A DNA stretch of 23,662 bases from Actinomycetota bacterium (GTDB lineage: Bacteria > Actinomycetota > Thermoleophilia > Gaiellales > Gaiellaceae), in NCBI GenBank assembly GCA_013821525.1, contig JACDGR010000005.1, positions 7,985 to 31,646 on the forward strand, in the 5' to 3' direction. The translations under genes and the position numbers were made by a program. This document shows, piece after piece, positions 6,537-13,780 of the stretch; position 1 is the stretch's first letter; each line of letters starts with the position of its first letter. A model generated the notes under the pieces. That model saw only the letters and a list, made by a program, of their open reading frames with translations, searched no databases and was not told the origin of the DNA.

Positions 6537-7106
6537 ATGCGCATCCTGATCGCCGAGGACGAAACGATCATCCGGCTCGACCTGCGCGACCTGCTCGAGC
6601 GGTCGGGGCACGAGGTCGTCGCGGAAGCGCGCGACGGCGAAGAGGCCGTCTCGCTCGCGCGCGAGCACGATCCCGAGCTCGCGATCATGGACGTGCGCAT
6701 GCCGAAGCTCGACGGCATCGAAGCAGCGAAGTCGATCCTCGCCGAGCGGCCGATCCCGATTGTGATGCTGACCGCGTACGGCCAGGAGGAGCTCGTCGCG
6801 CGGGCCGTCGAGGCCGGCGTGTTCGGCTACCTCGTCAAGCCGTTCCGCGAGCAAGACCTCGTGCCGGCGATCGCCACCGCTCGCGCGCGCTTCGAGGAGC
6901 TTTCAGCCCTCCGCGAGGAGGCAGAGTCGCTCGGCGAGGCACTCGCTGCTCGCAAGGGAATCGAGCGCGCGAAAGGGCTGCTGATGCAGAAGGAGGGCCT
7001 GTCGGAGGCTGACGCTTTCGCGCGCCTGCGCAAGGCGAGCCAGGTCTCGGGCAAGCCGCTGAAGGTGATCGCGGACGCCGTGGTAGCTACGCTCGACCCG
7101 TCATGA
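6537..7106 (+). CDS. pdtaR: ANTAR-domain response regulator (PdtaR-like)
   Basis: A two-domain protein of 189 residues. The receiver domain (1-115) has the acidic pair E7/D8, phosphoacceptor D52 in MDVRMPKLDG, T79 and K101 (KPF). A coiled linker (about 117-140) leads to an ANTAR domain (about 128-185) with the typical RKGIERAKGLLMQKEGLSEADAF motif. ANTAR domains bind paired hexaloop RNA hairpins and prevent premature transcription termination. Phosphorylation by the HisKA_2 kinase at 4539 is the natural assumption. The ATG at 6537 gives the standard receiver N-terminus (MRILIAEDE). The stop overlaps the clpS ATG (ATGA), so it heads a four-gene coupled operon. I did not find a convincing hexaloop pair upstream of any gene here. 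Confidence 0.92.
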   Translation: MRILIAEDETIIRLDLRDLLERSGHEVVAEARDGEEAVSLAREHDPELAIMDVRMPKLDGIEAAKSILAERPIPIVMLTAYGQEELVARAVEAGVFGYLVKPFREQDLVPAIATARARFEELSALREEAESLGEALAARKGIERAKGLLMQKEGLSEADAFARLRKASQVSGKPLKVIADAVVATLDPS

Positions 7107-7405
7107 GCACGATGTCCTCCACGCTCAACCCGCCGAGGGAGCGCATCCGCCGCGGCGGCGGCGCCGGAACGGGCGACGCGTGGCGCGTGATCGTCCTGAA
7201 CGACTATCACAACACGTTCGAGGGCGTCGCGTTCGCGTTGGCGCAGGTGATACCCGGCGTCGACTACGCGAAGGGGATGGCGTTCGCGAACAAGATCCAC
7301 ACGAGCGGGCAGGCGATGGTCTGGTCGGGCCACCAAGAGCTCGCCGAGCTCTACCACGCGCAACTCGAGGGGTACTCCTTGACGCTCGCGCCGCTCGAAC
7401 GGTGA
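7103..7405 (+). CDS. clpS: ATP-dependent Clp protease adaptor ClpS
   Basis: A 100-residue protein with the ClpS core WRVIVLNDYHNTFEGVAFAL (about 27-46), where the N-D-x-x-N/T-F/M-E stretch binds N-degrons, then IHTSGQAMVWSGHQELAEL (about 69-87) and the terminal LTLAPLE. It resembles the divergent ClpS group seen in cyanobacteria and actinobacteria (NTFxxV, VWxGxxExAELYHxQL) rather than the enteric type. ClpS docks on the N-domain of ClpA/ClpC and delivers substrates with N-end-rule residues. The first 25 residues are a flexible basic, glycine-rich tail, as is usual. No Clp ATPase or aat gene is nearby. It is coupled to pdtaR (ATGA) and to the following gene (GTGA). Confidence 0.88.
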   Translation: MSTMSSTLNPPRERIRRGGGAGTGDAWRVIVLNDYHNTFEGVAFALAQVIPGVDYAKGMAFANKIHTSGQAMVWSGHQELAELYHAQLEGYSLTLAPLER

Positions 7406-7788
7406 GTCAGGTGACCGCGGAGGTCGTGGAGCGCCTCTTCGGTGGGTTCGGCCGCGACCCGTTCGTCGTTGCGCGCACGCTGGCCGACGATGTCGTGTGG
7501 CGCGTGCCGGGCGACAACGCCATGAGCGGTGAGTACGTCGGCCGCGACGCGGTGCTCAAGTTCCTGCGCAATACGTTCGTGCTGACGGATCACACCTACA
7601 ACACGAGCCTCGAATACGTGACCGCGAACGACACCCGTGCTGTTGCCGTCTATCGAGCACGCGGGACGCGCAACGGGCGCGCGCTCGACATCGACCAGGC
7701 GCTCTTCTGCGTGATCCGCGCTGGGCAGATCGCGGATGTGACGGCGATCCCGTTCGACTTCGCCGCGTTCGACACCTTCTGGGCGTGA
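7402..7788 (+). CDS. SnoaL-like / NTF2-superfamily protein
   Basis: A protein of about 128 residues with the cone-shaped NTF2 fold pattern: N-terminal helix TAEVVERLFGGFGR, a W-containing strand DDVVWRVPGDNAMSGEYVGRDAVLKFL, then three long strands ending DQALFCVIRAGQIADVTAIPFD. The VWRVPGxNxxSGxYxGxxAV segment is characteristic of SnoaL-like ketosteroid-isomerase relatives. These include isomerases, cyclases and non-enzymatic proteins; no catalytic Asp/His dyad can be assigned with confidence. The start is the GTG at 7402, overlapping the clpS stop by four bases; a GTG at 7411 is an alternative. The stop overlaps the next GTG. Confidence 0.75.
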   Translation: MSQVTAEVVERLFGGFGRDPFVVARTLADDVVWRVPGDNAMSGEYVGRDAVLKFLRNTFVLTDHTYNTSLEYVTANDTRAVAVYRARGTRNGRALDIDQALFCVIRAGQIADVTAIPFDFAAFDTFWA

Positions 7789-8666
7789 GCGTCAAGGTCG
7801 GAGTCCAGCTGCCCGAGGTCGAGCGCGAGGTGCGCTGGCCCGAGCTTGCGGCGATGGCGCGCGCCGCGGAGGAGTCGGGCTTCGACTCCGTGTGGGTCGG
7901 CGACCACCTGCTCTATCGCGGCGACGGTCGCGAGGAGCGTGGGCCATGGGACTGCTGGACAACCCTCGCCGGGCTCGCGGCGGTGACGGAGCGCGTCGAG
8001 CTCGGGCCGCTCGTCGCGTGCACCGCGTTCCGCCCCGCGGGTCTGCTCGCCCGGACGGCTGCCGCCGTCGACGAGTTGAGCGGCGGGCGGTTGCGGGTCG
8101 CGCTCGGTTCTGGTTGGAACGAGGAAGAGTTCCGCGCCTTCGGTGTTCCGCTCGACCACCGCGTCGCGCGCTTCGAGGAGGCCTTCGATGCCATCCGCCG
8201 GCTGCTCGCCGGCGAGCGCGTGAGCCTCGACGGGACCTACACGCAGCTCGACGACGCAATCCTCCTGCCGCGACCGGCCCGCCGCGCGCCCTTGATGGTC
8301 GGAGGAGCGGGGCCCCGCCTATTGGCCGCGTCCCTGCCGCACGTCGAGTGGTGGAACACCTGGTTCGTCGACTACGGCAACCGTGCCGACGGATTCCCGG
8401 CGCTGAACGCGCGGATCGATCAGGCCTGCGAGCGTGCGGGCCGCGATCCGGCCGAGGTGCGGCGCAGCGCGTGCCTGCTGGTCGAGATCGACGGCGGCGC
8501 CGGTGAGCGCCGCACGCAAGCCGAAGCGCCGCCGCTAGCGGCCCGTGAGCTTGCGGCCGAGCTGGCCGCCCTCGCGGAGGCAGGCGCGCACGAGGTGATC
8601 GTCGTGCTCGACCCGATCACTGAGACGGCGATCCGGTCGCTTCGAACAATGCTTCCCAACGGGTGA
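7785..8666 (+). CDS. LLM-class flavin (probably F420)-dependent oxidoreductase
   Basis: A 293-residue luciferase-like TIM barrel. It starts VKVGVQLPEV, and has the helix AMARAAEESGFDSVWVGDHLLYR (about 24-46) with the WxxDH motif, and AAAVDELSGGRLRVALGSGWNEEEFRAFGV (about 88-117), the classic LLM segment (SGGRxxxGxGxGW). It also has a PLMVGGAGPRLL phosphate/flavin-binding stretch. The family uses F420 or FMN; in actinobacteria F420 is common, but the cofactor cannot be proven here. The substrate is unknown. The GTG start at 7785 overlaps the SnoaL-like stop. It ends the pdtaR operon, and its last 50 bases overlap the convergent ABC-F gene. The C-terminus is slightly short compared with many homologues. 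Confidence 0.85.
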   Translation: MSVKVGVQLPEVEREVRWPELAAMARAAEESGFDSVWVGDHLLYRGDGREERGPWDCWTTLAGLAAVTERVELGPLVACTAFRPAGLLARTAAAVDELSGGRLRVALGSGWNEEEFRAFGVPLDHRVARFEEAFDAIRRLLAGERVSLDGTYTQLDDAILLPRPARRAPLMVGGAGPRLLAASLPHVEWWNTWFVDYGNRADGFPALNARIDQACERAGRDPAEVRRSACLLVEIDGGAGERRTQAEAPPLAARELAAELAALAEAGAHEVIVVLDPITETAIRSLRTMLPNG

Positions 8667-10488
8667 TGAGAGCCGAGAGGTCTTCGCGCGCCTCGCGGTG
8701 CGCGTTCAGGAGATCGACGTCGCCCCAGTCGGCGGCGAGCCGTCCCTCGAGATCCCCGACGCGGGCCTCCGCACGCTCCACCTCGGCCTCCACCAGCTCG
8801 AGCGCCGACGGCTGCCGCTTTGCCGGCCGCTTCGGCTTCTCGCGCTTCGGCTTGACGACGGCTGCGGGCGCCGGTCGCGGCGCGTCCTCGGCCTGCGCGC
8901 GCACGTAGTCCGCCCACCCGCCCGGGTATGAGGCGATCGCGTGCTCCTCGACGGCGAGCAAGCGATCCGCCACCGCGTCGAGCAGAGCACGGTCGTGCGA
9001 GACGAGCAGCACCGTGCCGGGGAACGACTCCAGCGCCGCCTCCAGCGATTCGCGCGACTCGAGGTCGAGATGGTTCGTCGGCTCATCGAGGATCAGGAAG
9101 TTCGCGCCCGACGCCACGACGATCGCGAGCGCGAGCCGCCGCCGCTCACCGCCCGAGAGCGCTACCACGGGCTTCTCGTGCTCGTCCCAGCCGGAGAAGA
9201 GGAAGCGCCCGAGCAGCGCCTGGGCCTCGGGGCGCTTCAGCCCGGTGCCGAACATCGCAGCGTCGAGCACGGAGCCCCGCTCGTCGAGCTCGGCCTCGTG
9301 CTGGGAGAAGTACGCAGCCTCGACTCCGTGGCCCAGGCGAATCTTCCCGGACTTCGGCTCGCGCCGGCCGAGCAGCGTTTCGAGCATCGTCGTCTTGCCC
9401 GAACCGTTCGGCCCGACGAGTGCTACGTGCTCGCCGCGCTCGATCGCGAACGACGCGCCTTCGAGCAGGTGTTTGGTGCCGGCCTGGAGCGAGAGCCCGT
9501 CGACGACGAGCACGTCTCGGCCAGATCGAGCCGGTTTCAGGAACTCGAAGCCGAGACTGCGCCGCCGGTGGTCAGGGGCGTGCACGCGCACCGCCTCGAG
9601 CTTCTTGATCTGCTTGACGCGTTGCTGAGCCTGCTTCGCCTTCGACGCTTTCGCGCGGAAGCGCTCGACGAAGCGCTCGAGCCGTGCCAGCTCCTCGGCC
9701 TGGCGTGCCGCCGTCTTCGTCTGGTGGATTGCACGAGCAGCCCGCTCGCGGCGCCAGACGTGCCACGCGCCGGGGAAGTAGATCGACTTACCGCCCTCGA
9801 CCTCGAGCACAGCGGTCGTCACCGCCTCGAGGAACCAGCGATCGTGAGCAACGAGGATCACCGCAGCGTCGAGCGTCTTCAGCATCTGCTCGAGCCACTC
9901 GAGCGACTCGATGTCGAGATGGTTCGTCGGTTCGTCGAGCAGCAGGAGATCCGGCTGCGACGCAAGAGCACGCGCCAGCGAGGCGCGGGTCAGCTCGCCG
10001 CCCGAGAAGGTCTGGAGCGGACGGTCGAGATCGTCCTCCGTGAACCCGAGCCCACGCACGACGGAGGCTGCGCGGTCGCGCCAGTCATAGCCGCCCGCGT
10101 GCTCCAGGCGGGCCTGCGCCTCCGAGTAGCGGCGGAGCGTCGCAGCACCGTGGTCGCCCGTCGACATCGCTCCCTCGAGCACGCGGAGCTCGTCTTCGAC
10201 GGCGGCGAGATCGGCCGTGCCCGAGAGCACGTAGTCGCGCAGCGGCCGCGGGCTCTTGTCGGGCGGCCGCTGGTCGTGCAGCGCGACCCGTGCGCCCTTC
10301 TGCCACGCAAGCTCACCGCCCTCGAGCGCGCCCTGGCCTGCGAGCGCGCGCAGCAGCGTCGTCTTACCGGCGCCGTTCGGGCCCGCGAGCGCGAGCCGGT
10401 CGGCGCGCTCGACCTTGAACGACACCCCGTCGAAGAGGACGTCTCCGGAGAACTCCTTGCGAAGTCCAGATGCGATGACGACAGCCAT
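8617..10488 (-). CDS. ABC-F family ATPase (ribosome-associated, Uup-like)
   Basis: A soluble 623-residue protein with two ABC domains and no membrane segment. Domain 1: Walker A GPNGAGKT 36-43, signature FSGGE 161-165, Walker B LLLLDEPTNHLD 181-192, H-switch AHDR 214-217. Domain 2: Walker A GPNGSGKT 359-366, LSGGE 444-448, ILDEPTNHLD 466-475, SHDR 497-500. The basic, helical linker at about 245-305 (KASKAKQAQQR) is the P-site tRNA-interaction motif of ABC-F proteins. A lysine-rich tail (546-558) precedes a C-terminal coiled coil (562-616), as in Uup. ABC-F factors resolve stalled ribosomes or protect them from antibiotics; no resistance specificity can be read here. The ATG at 10488 faces a divergent kinase gene only 19 bases away. 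Confidence 0.93.
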   Translation of the reverse strand: MAVVIASGLRKEFSGDVLFDGVSFKVERADRLALAGPNGAGKTTLLRALAGQGALEGGELAWQKGARVALHDQRPPDKSPRPLRDYVLSGTADLAAVEDELRVLEGAMSTGDHGAATLRRYSEAQARLEHAGGYDWRDRAASVVRGLGFTEDDLDRPLQTFSGGELTRASLARALASQPDLLLLDEPTNHLDIESLEWLEQMLKTLDAAVILVAHDRWFLEAVTTAVLEVEGGKSIYFPGAWHVWRRERAARAIHQTKTAARQAEELARLERFVERFRAKASKAKQAQQRVKQIKKLEAVRVHAPDHRRRSLGFEFLKPARSGRDVLVVDGLSLQAGTKHLLEGASFAIERGEHVALVGPNGSGKTTMLETLLGRREPKSGKIRLGHGVEAAYFSQHEAELDERGSVLDAAMFGTGLKRPEAQALLGRFLFSGWDEHEKPVVALSGGERRRLALAIVVASGANFLILDEPTNHLDLESRESLEAALESFPGTVLLVSHDRALLDAVADRLLAVEEHAIASYPGGWADYVRAQAEDAPRPAPAAVVKPKREKPKRPAKRQPSALELVEAEVERAEARVGDLEGRLAADWGDVDLLNAHREAREDLSALITRWEALFEATGSPSQ

Positions 10489-10494
10489 GTGCTG

Positions 10495-10501
10495 GACACT
10501 G
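10495..10501. promoter_or_regulatory. Candidate overlapping divergent -10 elements
   Basis: The gap between the ABC-F ATG (10488, minus) and the kinase ATG (10508, plus) is 19 bases. On the plus strand GACACT ends seven bases before the ATG; on the minus strand CAGTGT also ends seven bases before its ATG. Both keep the A2 and T6 of a -10 box but lack T1, so this is a weaker version of the arrangement at 4518-4531. Neither gene has an SD. Confidence 0.3.
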
Positions 10502-10507
10502 TGCCCA

Positions 10508-12343
10508 ATGCGCTTCGGATTGACGGGACGAATCTTGCTCGCCGGGGGCCTCGTCCTGGCCTTCCTGCTGATCGAGTTCGGCCTGATCGTCTACGCGTTC
10601 CGCGCGGTCACGAACGCGACGAAGGCCGACCAGAGAGCCGAGCAGTCGGTGGTGGCTGCGGCTCGCGTGGAAAAGCTCGTGCTCGATCTCGAGACCGGAA
10701 CGCGCGGCTATGTGATCACCGGCGATCCCGCATTTCTCGCGCCCTGGCGTGAGGCGAAGCGCAAGCTGCCAGGGCAATCTGCGGAGCTGATGCGACTCGC
10801 GCCCGGACGCGTGTCGGCAGCGATCGACGCGCACTGGCGCTCCTACCTCCGTGACTGGTCGGAGCCGATCGTCCGCACGAGCAGCAACGACCGCGCGCGA
10901 GCGCGAATCGCAAGCGGTGAGGGCAAGCGGCGCGTCGATGCGATCAGGGCCTTCGTCGATCCGCTGATCGCAGAGGAGCTCCACGTCGCGGCTGACCATC
11001 GCCACAGGACGGCGACGGCGGAGCGGCAGGGGGTGCTCGTCGGCGTCTCCGGAATCGTCGTCACCGTCCTGCTCTTCATCGGGATGGTTGCGTACGTCCT
11101 GCGCGCCGCGGTCGTTCCGCTGCGCCGGCTCGCAGCGGCGAACCAGCAGATAGCCGCCGGTGAGCTCGGGGTCGAGGTAGTCGAGGGCGGCGCGGGCGAG
11201 GTCGGCACGCTCGCCGAGGCGTTCAACGTCATGTCGCGCTCGCTCACGCGCACGCAGAGCTCGCTGGCGTCACAGAACGAGGATCTCGAGCGCCTCGCCA
11301 ACGTCTTGCGCGCGGTGCTCGACTCGACCGTCGACGGCATCCTGCTCTCGGATGCCGAGGGAAATGTTCAGCTCGCGAACCGACCCCTGCTGCGGCTGAC
11401 GCGCGACATCGGCATGTCATTCGACGGGCCGGTGATCGAACGCTTGCTGTCGGTCTCGGACCGGATGGCGGATCCCGACGGGTACCGCGTTGCGATGGAG
11501 CGGTTACGCGGCATCTCGGACGAGGCGACCTTCGACGAGTTCGAGGACGTGCCGAGCGGTCGTGTCTTCCAGGGCTTCACCGCACCCGTCGTCGACGATC
11601 GCGGCGGCTTCGTCGGCCGAATCTGGACGCTGCGCGAGGTCACGCAGCAGCGTGAGCTCGACCGGCTGAAGGAGGACTTCGTCGCAACGGTCTCACACGA
11701 GCTTCGCACTCCGCTCACCTCGATGATGGGATTCCTCGAGATGATCCGCGAAGGCGAGGCGGGTGAGCTGAACGAGGAGCAGCAGCGGTTCCTCTCGATC
11801 GTCTACCGCAGCTCGGAGCGCCTCCAACGCCTCGTCGGCGATCTGCTCTTCGTCGCGCGGCTCGACGCGAACGGGCTGCAGCTGCAGTTCGGCGAGACGA
11901 ACGTCGCCGACGCTGTGCGTGAGGTGGTCGAGTCGACGAGCGCTCTCGCCCGCTCTCGCGAGATCGCGCTCCGGGCCGAGATCGAACCGACCCGGCCGGT
12001 GCATGGCGATCGTGAGCGGCTGATCCAGCTCGTCGGCAACTTGATCTCGAACGCGCTGAAGTTCACGCCTGCGGGCGGACGCGTCGGCGTGCGAACCTCG
12101 ACGGAGGATGGCCAGGTCGTGATCGAGGTCGAGGACACGGGCATCGGGATTCCGCTTGCGGAGCAGGGTCGTCTCTTCCAGCGCTTCTTCCGCTCGTCGA
12201 CGGCGACGGAGCAGGCGATCCCCGGCACAGGGCTCGGGCTCGTGATCTCCCAGGCGATCGCGGAGGCGCACGGCGGGACGATCTCGGTGCGCTCGGCGGC
12301 GGGCGAGGGGACGTGCTTCCGGGTCGAGCTTCCCGCCAAGTGA
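10508..12343 (+). CDS. Membrane sensor histidine kinase, CHASE3-HAMP-PAS-HisKA-HATPase
   Basis: A 611-residue inner-membrane kinase. TM1 is at about 8-31 and TM2 at about 176-199. They flank an extracytoplasmic helical domain with the CHASE3 signature ETGTRGYVITGDPAFLAPW (62-80). A HAMP domain (200-252) leads through a coiled coil to a PAS domain (about 262-380), then HisKA with phosphoacceptor H397 in VSHELRTPLTSMMGF, and HATPase_c with N515, DTGIGIP (543-549) and GTGLGLVI (573-580). The ATG at 10508 puts TM1 at the usual place; upstream in-frame ATGs would add residues overlapping the ABC-F gene. There is no response regulator nearby, and the stop overlaps the gluconokinase GTG, so it may sense carbohydrate or osmotic state (inference). 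Confidence 0.9.
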   Translation: MRFGLTGRILLAGGLVLAFLLIEFGLIVYAFRAVTNATKADQRAEQSVVAAARVEKLVLDLETGTRGYVITGDPAFLAPWREAKRKLPGQSAELMRLAPGRVSAAIDAHWRSYLRDWSEPIVRTSSNDRARARIASGEGKRRVDAIRAFVDPLIAEELHVAADHRHRTATAERQGVLVGVSGIVVTVLLFIGMVAYVLRAAVVPLRRLAAANQQIAAGELGVEVVEGGAGEVGTLAEAFNVMSRSLTRTQSSLASQNEDLERLANVLRAVLDSTVDGILLSDAEGNVQLANRPLLRLTRDIGMSFDGPVIERLLSVSDRMADPDGYRVAMERLRGISDEATFDEFEDVPSGRVFQGFTAPVVDDRGGFVGRIWTLREVTQQRELDRLKEDFVATVSHELRTPLTSMMGFLEMIREGEAGELNEEQQRFLSIVYRSSERLQRLVGDLLFVARLDANGLQLQFGETNVADAVREVVESTSALARSREIALRAEIEPTRPVHGDRERLIQLVGNLISNALKFTPAGGRVGVRTSTEDGQVVIEVEDTGIGIPLAEQGRLFQRFFRSSTATEQAIPGTGLGLVISQAIAEAHGGTISVRSAAGEGTCFRVELPAK

Positions 12344-13650
12344 CGCGTCTCGTCGCACTGGATGTCGGCTCCTCGTCGGTGCGTGCCGTCGCCTACGACG
12401 AGCACGGGCGCGCTGAGCCCGGCGATGCCCGGCTGCTGACTGCCGAGCTCGACGCCGAGGGCCTGGTCGAGGCGTGCCGGGCCGTCCTCTCGGAGGTCGG
12501 CGAAGGAGACCTGCTCGCCGTCTCGTGCTTCTGGCATTCGCTGATCGCGGTCGACCGACACGACCGGCCCCTGACGCCGGTGCTCAGCTGGCGCGACCTC
12601 GCCGGCGGCGAGCCGCCGAAGCTCGACCCTGTCGGCTACCACCGCCGCACCGGCTGCTTCCTGCACCCCGCCTACTGGCCGGCGAAGGTGCTGCGGCTTG
12701 CGCAGCAGGGTGTCGAAGCCGCGCGATTTCTCTCCTTCGGGGACTTCCTGCTGCTCCGGCTGACGGGCGAGCTGCGGACGAGCATCTCGACGGCGAGCGG
12801 GACGGGGCTCTACGACCCGAACCGCTGTACCTGGGATGAGGAGACGCTCGACGCGCTCGGCATCGACCCCTCGCAACTGGCACCGGTCTCCGACGATCCG
12901 ATCGGCAACGTCTATCCGGCGCTCGGCGACGGCGCGTGCTCGAACGTCGGTGTCGGCGCGACCGGGCGCGACCGCGCAGCGGTGATGATCGGCACCTCGG
13001 GCGCCGCCCGCGTCGTCTACGCCGCCAACCGTGCCGAGCCGCGTGCCGGCCTCTTCCTCTACCGCCTGGACGAGCGCCGCTTCTGCGAGGGTGGTGCGCT
13101 CTCGGACGGCGGAAACCTGCACGCCTGGTTGCTCGCGACGCTGCGCGACGTCGACGGAGGCGCGCTCGACACCTCGCACCTCGACGAGCAGCCGCCCGGC
13201 GCCCACGGCCTCGTCTTCCTACCGTTCCTCGGCGGCGAGCGGTCGCTCGGCTGGGATCCTTCGCGACGCGGGATGATCGATGGACTCTCGTTCGCGACGA
13301 CGACGCGCGACATCGCGCAAGCCGCGCTCGAAGCCGTCTGTTACCGGTTCGCAGATGTGTTGGAGGCGCTGGAGCCGGTCGAGTCGATCGTCGCCACCGG
13401 CGGCGCGCTCCTGGCGAGCCCGGCGTGGGTGCAGATCCTCGCGGACGTGCTCGGCCGGCCAGTCGAGGTCTCTGCGGTCGAAGAGGGATCGGCGCGCGGC
13501 GCTGCGCTCATCGCACTGGAGCGGCTCGGCTCGCCGGCGCCGCCGGCGCCGATCGATCACGTTGTCGAACCGCGCCTCGATCGCCACGAGATCCACTTGC
13601 ACGCCATCGCTGAACAACGCGCACGCATGCAAACGGAAGAGACGAGCTGA
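12340..13650 (+). CDS. gntK: FGGY-family carbohydrate kinase, probable gluconokinase
   Basis: A 436-residue cytoplasmic sugar kinase of the actin/hexokinase fold. The phosphate-1 loop is LVALDVGSSSVRAVAYD at the N-terminus; SWRDL follows near residue 81. The second nucleotide-binding half contains IGTSGAARVV, then GGALSDGGNLHAW, a combination typical of gluconokinases of this family, and an adenosine-site segment IVATGGALLASPAWVQILADVL. The reaction would be gluconate + ATP to 6-phosphogluconate, which suits the downstream gnd-zwf-opcA genes. It is a little shorter than classical FGGY gluconokinases (about 500). The GTG start at 12340 overlaps the kinase stop by four bases. Another polyol or sugar substrate is possible. 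Confidence 0.8.
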   Translation: MTRLVALDVGSSSVRAVAYDEHGRAEPGDARLLTAELDAEGLVEACRAVLSEVGEGDLLAVSCFWHSLIAVDRHDRPLTPVLSWRDLAGGEPPKLDPVGYHRRTGCFLHPAYWPAKVLRLAQQGVEAARFLSFGDFLLLRLTGELRTSISTASGTGLYDPNRCTWDEETLDALGIDPSQLAPVSDDPIGNVYPALGDGACSNVGVGATGRDRAAVMIGTSGAARVVYAANRAEPRAGLFLYRLDERRFCEGGALSDGGNLHAWLLATLRDVDGGALDTSHLDEQPPGAHGLVFLPFLGGERSLGWDPSRRGMIDGLSFATTTRDIAQAALEAVCYRFADVLEALEPVESIVATGGALLASPAWVQILADVLGRPVEVSAVEEGSARGAALIALERLGSPAPPAPIDHVVEPRLDRHEIHLHAIAEQRARMQTEETS

Positions 13651-13743
13651 TCGGAGTGATCGGCGGGCGGCCTCGGCCTGTAGGTCGCGGAGGTCGTTCG
13701 GGACCCGCGATCCGTGCTGCTGCGGCGACCGGCTGAGAGCCGT

Positions 13744-13749
13744 TACGCT
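13744..13749 (+). promoter_or_regulatory. Candidate -10 box of the pentose-phosphate operon
   Basis: TACGCT, the same hexamer as in the 4518-4531 palindrome, lies in the 130-base gap after gntK and 31 bases before the tkt start. It would give a leader of about 25 bases with room for the SD at 13770. No recognisable -35 hexamer is found at 17 bases. The rest of the 13651-13780 gap shows no gene or strong hairpin. Confidence 0.35.
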
Positions 13750-13769
13750 CGAGAGGGAAGCGACCACCC

Positions 13770-13775
13770 AGGAGG
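13770..13775 (+). promoter_or_regulatory. Strong Shine-Dalgarno that fixes the TTG start of tkt
   Basis: AGGAGG is followed by five bases and TTG at 13781. It is the best SD of any complete gene here and supports the TTG over any in-frame upstream codon, giving the standard transketolase N-terminus. Confidence 0.7.
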
Positions 13776-13780
13776 ACAGC

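Noticed and set aside
10256..10507. N-terminal extension of the CHASE3 kinase
   Set aside because: It is antisense to the ABC-F Walker A region, and MRFGLTGRILL at 10508 gives the expected first transmembrane helix.
8941..10752. Long plus-strand open frame opposite the ABC-F gene
   Set aside because: The minus strand has two complete sets of Walker and signature motifs here; the plus-strand product is an R/E-rich mirror.
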